DNA of 16,528 nucleotides from Lachnospiraceae bacterium (lineage in GTDB: Bacteria; Bacillota; Clostridia; Lachnospirales; Lachnospiraceae): the NCBI GenBank assembly GCA_017958585.1, contig JAGDCK010000061.1, positions 1 to 16,528 of the forward strand, given 5' to 3'. A program made the position numbers and the translations under genes. The notes beneath the pieces were generated by a model. That model saw nothing but the letters and a program-made list of their open reading frames with translations, was not told the origin of the DNA and did not search any database. This document shows, piece after piece, positions 1 to 8,228 of this stretch. Position 1 is the stretch's first letter; the number at the start of each line of letters is the position of its first letter.

Positions 1-1392
1 GTTTAACAATACGATCATCTCTCCGTCGGAATTTTTCACACCCAGATTGTTCACGGAAGAATAGTTAAACCTGCCCTCATACTTAACGACTTTTACGTTT
101 GGGTGTTTCTCCGTGACTTCATCATAGTATTTAAATATCTCTTCGGTCTCGGAGTTATTTTCCACGATAACTATCTCGAAATTGTCATAGGTGCTCTTTT
201 CAAAGATGGAATCTATACAGCGCTTTAAGTCCTCTTTGTGATCCTTGTTTGCGATAATGATCGACACCTTGGGATCACCCTTTATCTCATACTGGATCCT
301 GAATATGGTCTCGAATGCTTTTGTGGAAGTGATCTTAAAATGCTCGAAGCCGTGTTTCTTTAAGTGTTCCGCCACAGCTCCTTTTGCAGCCTCTATGGCA
401 TAGGGCTTTGCATCGATCCCGCTAGCCACGCTTCCCGCATGACTCCTCCAATAATACATTAACCTGGGCACATGAACTATGTTTTTGGCATTATCCGTAA
501 GTCTCAGTATCATGTCATGATCCTGACTTCCGTCAAATTTCGGTCTGAAAAGTTCATCACCGTCAAGAAGTTCCCTCTTAAATACGCTGAAGTGACAAAT
601 ATAATTGTTTGCTCTTAAGTTATCCGGCGCAAAATCCGGTTTAAAATGCATCGTGAGCATGTGATCTATGTTGTCGCCCTTAAATGTGGTCTCATCACAA
701 TAGATATAGTCCGCATTTTTTTCATTGATGACCTTTACATACTCGAAAAGCACCGAAGGATGCAGGATGTCATCCTGATCGTAAAGCCCGATATACTCGC
801 CTGTTGCCATGGAGAGGCAGTAATTTGTATTTCCTGCGATCCCGTAGTTTTTTTCAAGCTTCCTGTAAACGATCCTGCCGTTACTTCTTGCGGCATATTC
901 CTGTGAGATCTCTCCCACATAGGCATGCTCATCATCCGACCCGTCCGCCAGGCAAAGTTCCCAGTTCTCATAGGTCTGGTTCATGACAGCCTCAAGCATT
1001 GCCACCTGATATTCTCTTTTGTTATTCCAAAGAGGCACCAGAATACTGATCTTTGGCATATATTCAAATCTTGTATTGCGCTGCTTTAAAGCCTCTTCCT
1101 CAGTCGGAAATGAATTTGTTCCAAACTGCTTCATGGCTTCAAACTCTCTGCCTTTATAAAAGACTTTTTTTACAAAGCCCTTTACACCGCCTAAGTTTTT
1201 GACCCTGTCCACCTGTCTGATGCCCCAGTGCATCACATCTCTTGCAGGCTTTGATGCCTTCCAGACGGGATTATTTTTTATCCTGTCAAGCTTCCAGTTT
1301 AACTCCTCGTTTTTTGCCTCAAGGTCAGCCACTCTCGAAGCCAGATCCGCACTCTTTTGGTGTTCTTTTTCGTATGCTTCCTTGTAATCCAT
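1..1392 (-). CDS. Tandem family 2 glycosyltransferase, C-terminus cut by window edge
   Basis: Open reading frame of 464 codons that runs without a stop off the left edge, so the C-terminus is missing. Start ATG at 1392, preceded by GGAGG with a 4-nt spacer and 18 nt after the upstream stop. Residues about 5-40 are charged and heptad-like (probable short coiled coil). A GT2 (GT-A fold) domain starts at about 113 (KISILVPLWNN), with a DxD-type metal and nucleotide-sugar site LYDQDDIL at 203-210 and a DGSQDHDMILRL stretch at 287-298 where the catalytic acid is expected. A second GT2 domain starts at about 375 (KVSIIIANKD) and is cut before its DxD. No signal peptide or membrane segment, so it should act at the cytoplasmic face. 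Likely role: adds sugars, plausibly rhamnose given the linked rml genes, to the growing surface polysaccharide. Donor and linkage cannot be read from sequence. Confidence 0.9.
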   Translation of the reverse strand, partial: MDYKEAYEKEHQKSADLASRVADLEAKNEELNWKLDRIKNNPVWKASKPARDVMHWGIRQVDRVKNLGGVKGFVKKVFYKGREFEAMKQFGTNSFPTEEEALKQRNTRFEYMPKISILVPLWNNKREYQVAMLEAVMNQTYENWELCLADGSDDEHAYVGEISQEYAARSNGRIVYRKLEKNYGIAGNTNYCLSMATGEYIGLYDQDDILHPSVLFEYVKVINEKNADYIYCDETTFKGDNIDHMLTMHFKPDFAPDNLRANNYICHFSVFKRELLDGDELFRPKFDGSQDHDMILRLTDNAKNIVHVPRLMYYWRSHAGSVASGIDAKPYAIEAAKGAVAEHLKKHGFEHFKITSTKAFETIFRIQYEIKGDPKVSIIIANKDHKEDLKRCIDSIFEKSTYDNFEIVIVENNSETEEIFKYYDEVTEKHPNVKVVKYEGRFNYSSVNNLGVKNSDGEMIVLLN

Positions 1393-1410
1393 CTTTCCTC
1401 CATATTACGA

Positions 1411-3237
1411 TTACGGATTAAAATACCTGGTGCTGAAGTTGATCAGCGCCGTCTTTGTCACGGTGTTTTTGGCCGTGATACCGATATTATAACTCTTTTC
1501 CTTTTTCAGTTTTTCCATGGCGCTGCGGCTTAGTTTAAAATTAAATCCGCAAAGCCCCACATTTACCTGATCGGGCATATTGTCCGCAATATCCGGTCTG
1601 TACCTGCCGGCTACAGGAAAAGTAAATATATTTTTTTCACCCTTTAAGACGATCTCAAAGGTGTAATTTGCATTATTGTCACCCAGTACCAGGCCATATC
1701 CCTTGACCACTCTTCTGTCAACGGACTCCACGCGAAAGTAAAGGCACTCGTCTACTCTGTAGGCATTTAACCCCTGCTTTTGAACATGCTTAAGGTCTGC
1801 CTCCTCCACAGGAACAGTACAGTTTCCCACGGTTTCATAGGCATATCTGATACCTGTATCCAGTTCACCGCGGCTTAAGCACTCCGAGAAAAAAGGATCC
1901 ACACCCTTTAGTTTCTCATGCCTTTTATATAACAGGTCTCTTTCCCCAAAAAGCCTGGACACCTTTTCTGCTGATTCGTCATTTCCCCTTGTAAGTGACT
2001 CATGGTGATAAGCAAATCCATCGTTTACGCAGACATTAAAATATCCTTTGTCCCACAGGGAAAAGCAAAGATCCACATCGTTAAAAGCTACCTTCAGCTC
2101 CTCGCAGAATCCGCCTGCCTCAATAAATTTCCGTTTTTCAACCAGGAGACAAGCCGCAGTAACCGCGGTCACGTTTTTAAGCCCTGTATTTTCACCGAAA
2201 TAGTATTTTTCCGTATCCTCAAGAAACTGGCATTTGTGGACCGGTCCCATGGGGAGATTTGTGATACCCGCATGCTGGATCTTTACACTGTCCGGGTAGT
2301 AAAGCTTTACTCCCACGGCTCCGGTGTATTCCCTTATGGCCATCATGGTCATCTTCTCAACGGGGGTGCTGTCCGTAAGTTCCACATCGTCATTTAAAAA
2401 AAACAATACGCTTCCGCTTGCTTTATCCGCGCCCATGTTGCACATCTTTGCGAAATTAAAATCCATGGACATGTAGATATATTCAAAATCAAGTTCAGAG
2501 GACATCCTGTTTAACTGCAGCTTGTTCATGCCGCTGGAGCCGTTGTCCACCACGATGATCTCGTTTTCGATATCTTTCAAAGCTTTTCTTGCATTCAAAA
2601 TGCATTTTTCCAAAAGGGCGGGATTGTCCTTTGAAGGGATTATAACGGAAACCTTCGGAAAAGCCTTCCCGAAGATCTCTTCCTTTGAATCATATAAATA
2701 ATTGTTTTCATAATCCCTGCGGTTGTTATGGAAAAGCACATAGGGCACATGACAAACTGCCTTAGATGCCTTTTTGAATGCCCCCGCCACCAGCAAAAAA
2801 GAGCGGATCTTTTCAAAAAATTCCTCATCAAAATGCAGGATCTTTAAACCGCTTTCGCGGGCTACACTCTCGTGGACAGCTATCACTGCTCCGATGTAAA
2901 ACCAGGAGTCAAACCGGTCAGGTGACCAGTCGGGCTTGAAAAACGGTCTGCGCCTTCCCTCTTCGTCACATACATCCTCGTCGCCGTAGATAACCTTCGC
3001 CTCGGGATTTTTTTCTATTGCCTCCTTTATGGCAGGAAGCATGATGTCGGACACGTTTCCCATATCCGACACATATATGCACCATCCCGAGAGGCTGTCG
3101 TTGTCATTTAATATGAACCTGCCCTCTCTGCCTTCCGCCCAGGCAGTGTAGTCTATGCGGCTGTTTTTCAAAAGTTCATTGTATTTATTCTCATTACGCT
3201 TTGTGAGCGCAGTCTTGACAATGTCTTTTATACTCAT
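1411..3237 (-). CDS. Family 2 glycosyltransferase with degenerate N-terminal GT domain
   Basis: 608 residues; start ATG at 3237 behind AAGGG with a short spacer, 27 nt after the upstream stop. Residues about 40-175 align by eye with the back half of the first GT2 domain of the next gene (GDEDV at 85-89, then FKPDWSPD at 100-107). The front Rossmann half is absent, and the DQDD seen in the neighbour is replaced by SDMGN at 57-61, so this part is probably not catalytic. A complete GT2 domain follows: KVSVIIPSKD from 195, VVDNGSS at 229-235, DxD-type NDDVEL at 282-287 and AFNDVDLCF at 384-392. Residues about 490-600 form a beta-rich tail with no family I can name. Soluble and probably cytoplasmic. 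Likely extends the surface polysaccharide with the adjacent GT2; sugar and linkage unknown. Confidence 0.9.
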   Translation of the reverse strand: MSIKDIVKTALTKRNENKYNELLKNSRIDYTAWAEGREGRFILNDNDSLSGWCIYVSDMGNVSDIMLPAIKEAIEKNPEAKVIYGDEDVCDEEGRRRPFFKPDWSPDRFDSWFYIGAVIAVHESVARESGLKILHFDEEFFEKIRSFLLVAGAFKKASKAVCHVPYVLFHNNRRDYENNYLYDSKEEIFGKAFPKVSVIIPSKDNPALLEKCILNARKALKDIENEIIVVDNGSSGMNKLQLNRMSSELDFEYIYMSMDFNFAKMCNMGADKASGSVLFFLNDDVELTDSTPVEKMTMMAIREYTGAVGVKLYYPDSVKIQHAGITNLPMGPVHKCQFLEDTEKYYFGENTGLKNVTAVTAACLLVEKRKFIEAGGFCEELKVAFNDVDLCFSLWDKGYFNVCVNDGFAYHHESLTRGNDESAEKVSRLFGERDLLYKRHEKLKGVDPFFSECLSRGELDTGIRYAYETVGNCTVPVEEADLKHVQKQGLNAYRVDECLYFRVESVDRRVVKGYGLVLGDNNANYTFEIVLKGEKNIFTFPVAGRYRPDIADNMPDQVNVGLCGFNFKLSRSAMEKLKKEKSYNIGITAKNTVTKTALINFSTRYFNP

Positions 3238-3264
3238 TTTCTACCCTTATAAGAATTTTCTTCG

Positions 3265-4272
3265 CTAGAAGATCTTTTTGATGGCTCCCTGGAGATCCGC
3301 CGCCATATCGGAAGGCATCATCACCACCTCGAAGACAGCAGAAAACGTGTTTTCATTTTCCCTGTTAAGTGAGGTCAGATCAAAATGGATATTGGGATCA
3401 TCCGTTGCAAACACAAGCGTATGGGCATTTCCCTCACCCTTTATTATCTTTCCGTTTGCCAAAAGGTTTTTCTTTGGAATAAGCTCAAAGGCCTCTCCGT
3501 TAAAAAGCACTTCCTTTAATCTTACTATGCATCCCGAAAAAGCGGGATCCACTCGAAGGACCTTCACGTCACAGTCCACATTTATCTCAATCTTTACGGT
3601 GGTTCCATCCTTGTTAAGGTCTTCCGTAAAATATGAATTCTCCTCGGAAAATCCCTCTCCCTTGTCCTCATAGATCTGGATCCTGGAAGCAGAGTCATCC
3701 GACGCATATCTGTCTATCCATTTGCCGGGATCTGCGATCCTGTTTCCGATAAGAGATCCGATCTCAGCCATGGAGCGGTGTCCCGAGGTCACATATTTTT
3801 GGAAATCCGCTTCCCTTGTCCTGTAATCCTCCGCCTCAGCCTGAGTGATATTAAGCTTTTCCAAAATCTCTGAGAGATTTAGACTGTTTCTCTTTTCATC
3901 CTCAAGGACATAGCAATACAGTGCTCTGAAAGCCAGTTCCTTTGTATCTATGGCTCTTCCGAAAGTCCACTCGTAGTCTATAAGAGTCCACTCGTCCTTT
4001 TCGTCCACGAGGATATTGGAAAAGATCAGATCAAAATCCGCCACCGGATAATCCGGGTTGTATCCTATGCGCTCAAGATATTTGTCAAACAGCCTGTTAA
4101 ATTCATCCATGTCCCCGGAATACAAAGCCTTGTCCATAAGTTCTGAAAGGGGCTTTCCGTCCACGAATTCCAGATCCGCATAAAGCTCTTTACCGTTATC
4201 CGTAAGCTTGCATTTGTTTACCTTAAGGTCGCTTCCCGAATATCTGTCCTTTAAATTCTCATATGCACTCAT
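3265..4272 (-). CDS. Kinase-like C-terminal part of a split methyltransferase-kinase
   Basis: 335 residues from the ATG at 4272. Residues 81-86 (DLIFSN) match the DLxxxN catalytic loop spacing of protein-kinase/APH-like folds, and LIDYEW at 97-102 (Asp99) matches the metal-binding DFG position. ADLEFVDG at 32-39 looks like the hinge. A beta-rich tail of unknown family occupies about 215-320. The ORF lacks the front of the N-lobe, including the beta3 lysine. That part lies upstream in the same frame, beyond a TAA at 4306-4308, and the 11 codons between TAA and ATG read as normal protein (GEKAADHIREL). No good ribosome binding site stands just before the ATG. By analogy with WbdD, the intact protein would phosphorylate and methylate the end of a glycan. 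Probably the 3' half of a broken gene. Reinitiation could still make it, but it would be a kinase lacking an essential lobe element. Confidence 0.7.
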   Translation of the reverse strand: MSAYENLKDRYSGSDLKVNKCKLTDNGKELYADLEFVDGKPLSELMDKALYSGDMDEFNRLFDKYLERIGYNPDYPVADFDLIFSNILVDEKDEWTLIDYEWTFGRAIDTKELAFRALYCYVLEDEKRNSLNLSEILEKLNITQAEAEDYRTREADFQKYVTSGHRSMAEIGSLIGNRIADPGKWIDRYASDDSASRIQIYEDKGEGFSEENSYFTEDLNKDGTTVKIEINVDCDVKVLRVDPAFSGCIVRLKEVLFNGEAFELIPKKNLLANGKIIKGEGNAHTLVFATDDPNIHFDLTSLNRENENTFSAVFEVVMMPSDMAADLQGAIKKIF

Positions 4273-4305
4273 CAGCTCTCTGATATGATCTGCGGCCTTC
4301 TCCCC

Positions 4306-4308
4306 TTA
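4306..4308 (-). other. In-frame TAA interrupting the methyltransferase-kinase reading frame
   Basis: Ochre stop between codons reading VRKYP and GEKAADHIREL. 5340 and 4272 are in the same frame (356 codons apart), and there is no other stop between 5340 and the TAG at 3265. One base substitution would restore a single ORF of about 691 codons. TAA is not a known selenocysteine or pyrrolysine codon, so recoding is unlikely. Confidence 0.85.
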
Positions 4309-5340
4309 TGGGTATTTTCTGACTGTGATGCCTTTCGTGGCACTTCTTGAGATCACCGTCTTTATGGCATATTCAGGTGCTCTGTCGTTTGAGTATTTTA
4401 CATATTTTATGTCAAAATCCTTGCCTATAACGGCGATAAAGGAGTTTGAAAAAAGCGGGAACATATCATCTTCGATGATGCCGTCAAAGGCAGCCTTCTC
4501 ATCAAAAAGCATCATCCTGTCCCTGTCGAAATTTCTGATATTGTTTGAAAGTTCCCCTTTCCCCGGCTGATAAGCATCGGAATAGAGAGTTGTCATAAAT
4601 TTATAGTCCGGATAAGGATAATAGAAATGATATTCCTTTACGTCCGTGCGTTTGAATATCTTTTCGAGACCTCTTCTGGAAAAGGTTCTGACTCCGTCCT
4701 GCGCCTTGTAATTTTCTATACCCGAAAAATAGGTTCCAAGGTGATCTTCTTTGCATCCCGCAAAGTATTTAAGGCCCAGTTTGTTCTCTATGGCGATTAT
4801 GATCCTGCCACCTTTTTTTAAATGGGGCATCAGGATCTTTATGAAATCCTCATAGGGGTTTTCTCCGCCTATGTAGCTTTTTCCGTATTCAAACACTCCG
4901 ATCAGGCAGATATAATCAAAGTCCGTGGCAAGATCAGGCTCAATGTCCTTGAAATTGCCCACATGGATATTTACATTATCACATTCCTCGTTCTTGTAGG
5001 CATTTATGGTGCTTCGCTTCTTTGAAAGCTCCACGCATTCCACCTGACCGGCTTTTTTGGCCAATACACCTGTGATGGCTCCGCATCCGCTTCCCACTTC
5101 AAGGACCTTGTCCGTCTTTTTCATGGGGATCCACTCCACGATATTCTCCCTTAAAGATGAGAGGTGGTAAAGGATCGGCCAGCTTTTCTTTTCCTCAATG
5201 ACCTGACCGTATTCAGCCTTTGAACGGTTTTTGACTATGTCCAAAAGTTCGTCCTCCACGGCGCCGTCACAGTAAAAATCTTCGCCGGGATATTTTGACA
5301 AGTCTAATCTAATTTTTCCTATGGTCTCAAAATCAGCCAT
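4306..5340 (-). CDS. SAM-dependent methyltransferase, N-terminal part of a split WbdD-like protein
   Basis: 344 residues; ATG at 5340, 2 nt after the wzt-like stop, with GAGGAA inside the end of that gene, so the two are likely translationally coupled. Class I SAM-binding motif VLEVGSGCG at 79-87, acidic strand end ECVELS at 101-106, and post-motif region FDYICLIGVFEY at 141-152. A conserved-looking ENKLGLKYFAGCKEDH follows at 185-200. After about residue 305 the chain leaves the methyltransferase fold and looks like the first strands of a kinase N-lobe, ending VRKYP (Lys342 is the candidate beta3 lysine) right before the TAA. The same frame continues past the stop into the kinase-like ORF. 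Position beside wzm/wzt suggests a chain-end methyltransferase that controls polysaccharide length or export, as WbdD does in E. coli O8/O9a. The methyltransferase domain itself is complete and could still work. Confidence 0.85.
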   Translation of the reverse strand: MADFETIGKIRLDLSKYPGEDFYCDGAVEDELLDIVKNRSKAEYGQVIEEKKSWPILYHLSSLRENIVEWIPMKKTDKVLEVGSGCGAITGVLAKKAGQVECVELSKKRSTINAYKNEECDNVNIHVGNFKDIEPDLATDFDYICLIGVFEYGKSYIGGENPYEDFIKILMPHLKKGGRIIIAIENKLGLKYFAGCKEDHLGTYFSGIENYKAQDGVRTFSRRGLEKIFKRTDVKEYHFYYPYPDYKFMTTLYSDAYQPGKGELSNNIRNFDRDRMMLFDEKAAFDGIIEDDMFPLFSNSFIAVIGKDFDIKYVKYSNDRAPEYAIKTVISRSATKGITVRKYP

Positions 5341-5342
5341 TA

Positions 5343-6599
5343 TTATTCCTCAACATTTTCTACTTTTACTTTTGAATCCATGTCATAATAGCCCACGGTA
5401 TCCTTGTCGGACACAACGGTGATATTTAACGTGTCGTACAATCTGTGATATACCTCGAACACGTCCTTGTTGTATCCTGTAACTCCCAGGGAAATCAGAT
5501 ATTCTCCGCCCTGTAAGCTCATCTTCTGCGTAAATGTGATCTCCTTTACATCCCCCGGCTCTGCGCTCTCAAGGAATGCCTTTTCTATCATGGAATTGGT
5601 ACCGGTTATCTCCGTACCCCTCACGTTTTTAAATGACATTGCAAAAATGGGGGCAGGGACATGCTCATTGAATCTTACTTTCATATGAAGAGTAAACTCG
5701 CTCCCCTTTATGACCGCAGTGGTCTTTACACCGGACTCGTCCGTCACAAAATATTCCTCGATCCTGGCCTTGCCGTCGCCGTATTCAAGGGCATTGGGAT
5801 TGGTACCGTCATCAAAGTCAAAGCTCTCATTTCTCTCGGGGAGCTCGTACTGTCCAACCAGCACTCTCTTGTAGGCATCGATCATCTCCTTCGGACCGCC
5901 CTCTCCCAAAAGTGTTCCCTGGTTTAGGAGGAAAACTCTGTCGCAGTATTTGCTGATGCTGGAAAGGTCGTGGCTTACAAAGACGATGGTATTTCCCATT
6001 TTCTTGAACTCTTCAAATTTGTGATAACATTTTGCCTGAAAGAATACATCACCTACGCTGAGTGCCTCGTCAACGATTAGGATCTCCGGCTCGATATTTA
6101 TGGCTACCGCAAAGGCAAGCCTTACAAACATTCCCGATGAATAGGTCTTTACAGGCTGATAGACATAGTCTCCAATGTCTGCAAACTCCAGTATTCCCGG
6201 AAGTTTCTCATCGATCTCCTTTTGCGTAAATCCCATCATGGTACCGTTTAAGTACACATTTTCAATTCCGTTGTACTCCTGATTAAAGCCTGCACCCAAC
6301 TCCAAAAGCGCAGATATCCTGCCGTTTACCTGCACATCTCCCTCGGTGGGATTGAGCACTCCTGTGATGATCTTTAAGATCGTTGACTTTCCGCTTCCGT
6401 TGGTTCCGATGATGCCCACGGTCTCGCCCTTATTTATGGTCAGACTCACGCCTTTAAGTGCTTCATGTAATTTGATCTTGTCCTTTTTTTTGAGTCCGAA
6501 GGCGTCCTTTAACCTGTCGGATGGTTTGTCGTAAAGCTTATATACTTTTTTGACATTTCTGACGGTTATAACCGCTTCGTTTTTTTCATTCTCTGCCAT
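5343..6599 (-). CDS. wzt: Polysaccharide ABC exporter ATPase with C-terminal carbohydrate-binding-like domain (Wzt)
   Basis: 418 residues from ATG 6599. A TTG directly in front (6602) also reads as a possible start, but AAGGA lies better placed for the ATG. Nucleotide-binding domain about 10-245: Walker A GTNGSGKST at 65-73, signature YSSGM at 153-157, Walker B ILIVDE at 173-178, switch His210 (VSHD). This short-signature form is typical of Wzt/TagH-type exporters. Residues about 270-395 form a beta-rich extra domain resembling the Wzt C-terminal domain, which in E. coli O8/O9a binds the modified end of the O-polysaccharide. The protein sits on the cytoplasmic face and powers the permease encoded 39 nt upstream. 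The next gene, 2 nt away, is the candidate chain-end methyltransferase, which fits recognition of a capped glycan. Teichoic-acid export (TagH) is the alternative, but the rml and GT2 neighbours favour polysaccharide. Confidence 0.93.
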   Translation of the reverse strand: MAENEKNEAVITVRNVKKVYKLYDKPSDRLKDAFGLKKKDKIKLHEALKGVSLTINKGETVGIIGTNGSGKSTILKIITGVLNPTEGDVQVNGRISALLELGAGFNQEYNGIENVYLNGTMMGFTQKEIDEKLPGILEFADIGDYVYQPVKTYSSGMFVRLAFAVAINIEPEILIVDEALSVGDVFFQAKCYHKFEEFKKMGNTIVFVSHDLSSISKYCDRVFLLNQGTLLGEGGPKEMIDAYKRVLVGQYELPERNESFDFDDGTNPNALEYGDGKARIEEYFVTDESGVKTTAVIKGSEFTLHMKVRFNEHVPAPIFAMSFKNVRGTEITGTNSMIEKAFLESAEPGDVKEITFTQKMSLQGGEYLISLGVTGYNKDVFEVYHRLYDTLNITVVSDKDTVGYYDMDSKVKVENVEE

Positions 6600-6638
6600 C
6601 AAAAATTCCTTTATATAAAACCAGTCTGTTTTTCATGA

Positions 6639-7625
6639 TCACAGTACATCCGCAAAATGTACTTTCAATCGCTTAAACACCAAAGCGCCGATTCCAAACA
6701 AAACCACAGTAACTATCCAAAAATACATTGTGGAATAAAAATCCTGAAAGAACCACTGCCTCTCATATACCGCACTTCTGTAACCATTTACCACATACAC
6801 CAGAGGATTTAGTTTTAAGATGGTAACCCAGGTGCTGTTTAAGCTCTCGATGTTCCAGAGAATAGGAGTAGCCCACATTCCGATCTGAAGCACGATATTT
6901 ATTATCTGTGACAGATCCCTGAAAAATACCACCACAGCACAGGATGTGTAGGACAGAGCCAACACAAAGATAAACAGGCATGCGCTGTAATACAGGATCT
7001 GAATCGTATACACAGTCGGATAATAACCGTACACCGCCGCTACGATAAGTAAAATAAGCACAAAAAAGGCATGTATAAAAAGAGCAGCAATAACCTTTAT
7101 GATAGGCAGGATGCTGATCTTAAATACTACCTTCTTTACCAGATAATTATATTCCAAAAGGGCATTTGTGCCATTGTTAAGCGCCTCATTAAAGAAAAAC
7201 CACGGCACAAGTCCGGCCGTCAAAAACAGCACAAAGGGCACTTCCACTCCATCCCTTAAGGGTGTGGAAGCAGATCCCATGACCTTGTCAAATACGATAT
7301 AGTACATGAGCACTGTCACCACAGGCTGAATAAATGCCCAAACAGCACCCATGGAAGAACCTGCATATCTTTTCTTGAAATCATTTTTTGCAAGTTTCCA
7401 GATAAGAGCCCTGCTCTGCCATAATTCCACAGGCAGCTGGGTAAACTTGTCATACCATCTTCCAAAAATGAGACAGGCCGCCACGATCACGACGCAGGAT
7501 ATTATCTTCTTTATTATTTCATCGGTAGGATTTGCAAGAGGATTGTGATGGAATATGATCACGGCTCCGAATAACGCCATCACAATCGTAAAGGCAATAA
7601 TCCCTGATTTTTTGCTGATCTTCAC
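6639..7625 (-). CDS. wzm: Polysaccharide ABC exporter permease (Wzm), ABC-2 type
   Basis: 328 residues with a GTG start at 7625, preceded by AGAGG with a 6-nt spacer and 19 nt after the rmlC stop. From about residue 70 it follows the ABC-2 polysaccharide permease pattern: amphipathic WKLAKNDFKKRYAGSSMG at 76-93, then about six membrane segments, including WATPILW at 251-257 and the LNPLVYVVNGYR motif at 272-283 typical of Wzm/TagG/RfbA. Two extra hydrophobic segments (about 8-26 and 38-56) precede this core, making it longer than the usual 260 or so residues. It pairs with the ATPase encoded next to move a lipid-linked polysaccharide across the membrane. TagG-type teichoic acid export is possible but less likely given the context. 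Confidence 0.93.
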   Translation of the reverse strand: MKISKKSGIIAFTIVMALFGAVIIFHHNPLANPTDEIIKKIISCVVIVAACLIFGRWYDKFTQLPVELWQSRALIWKLAKNDFKKRYAGSSMGAVWAFIQPVVTVLMYYIVFDKVMGSASTPLRDGVEVPFVLFLTAGLVPWFFFNEALNNGTNALLEYNYLVKKVVFKISILPIIKVIAALFIHAFFVLILLIVAAVYGYYPTVYTIQILYYSACLFIFVLALSYTSCAVVVFFRDLSQIINIVLQIGMWATPILWNIESLNSTWVTILKLNPLVYVVNGYRSAVYERQWFFQDFYSTMYFWIVTVVLFGIGALVFKRLKVHFADVL

Positions 7626-7644
7626 TTATGACCTCTCTTGTGTC

Positions 7645-8208
7645 TTATTTGTTGTGTTCCGCACAATACTGCTTGAATGAAGCCTGAACCTTATCCTTGT
7701 CGCTTAAGGTAAGCTCCATTCCATCAGGGATGGGCCATGCAACATTTAGATCGGGATCGTCATATTTGATACCGCCCTCGTCATTGGGATGATAAAAATC
7801 CGTTACCTTATAGCAAAACTCCGCATAATCGGAGAGAACCAAAAATCCGTGGGCGAAATTCTTTGGAACAAAGAACTGCTTTTTGTTTTCCTCTGACAAA
7901 AGCACTCCGTGCCACTGTCCGAAGGTCTTTGAGCCTTCTCTCAAATCAACCGCCACATCATAAACTTCACCTTTAATGACGCGCACCAGCTTGTCCTGAG
8001 GGAATTCCTTCTGAAAATGGAGTCCTCTGAGCACTCCTTTTTTTGATGCGGACTGATTGTCCTGAACAAATTTGCAGTCGATTCCTATTGCCGCAAAATC
8101 ATTGTAATTATATGTCTCTGTAAAATATCCTCTGTTGTCGCCAAACACTTGAGGAGTTATCTCGTAAAGTCCTTCAATCTCACATGTTTCTACAGTTAAT
8201 TTTCCCAT
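7645..8208 (-). CDS. rmlC: dTDP-4-dehydrorhamnose 3,5-epimerase
   Basis: 187 residues, full family length. Converts dTDP-4-keto-6-deoxy-D-glucose to dTDP-4-keto-L-rhamnose, the third step of dTDP-L-rhamnose synthesis, in the cytoplasm. Visible hallmarks are GYFTETYN at 27-34, the LRGLHFQ motif at 60-66 with catalytic His64, the FCYKVTDFY stretch with catalytic Tyr133, and Asp170; the cupin core lies between them. ATG at 8208 has GGAG with a 7-nt spacer. It follows the GH25 gene by 20 nt and precedes wzm by 19 nt. It is separated from rmlA and rmlB by non-rml genes, unlike the compact rmlABCD clusters of many bacteria. Confidence 0.96.
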   Translation of the reverse strand: MGKLTVETCEIEGLYEITPQVFGDNRGYFTETYNYNDFAAIGIDCKFVQDNQSASKKGVLRGLHFQKEFPQDKLVRVIKGEVYDVAVDLREGSKTFGQWHGVLLSEENKKQFFVPKNFAHGFLVLSDYAEFCYKVTDFYHPNDEGGIKYDDPDLNVAWPIPDGMELTLSDKDKVQASFKQYCAEHNK

Positions 8209-8228
8209 TTTTTTACTCCGTTCCTTTT

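Noticed and set aside
4306..4308. Stop codon recoding such as selenocysteine or pyrrolysine
   Set aside because: The codon is TAA, not TGA or TAG, and no recoding structure is evident just downstream.
6600..6602. TTG as the wzt start
   Set aside because: An ATG follows immediately in frame and is better spaced from AAGGA; the TTG adds only one residue.
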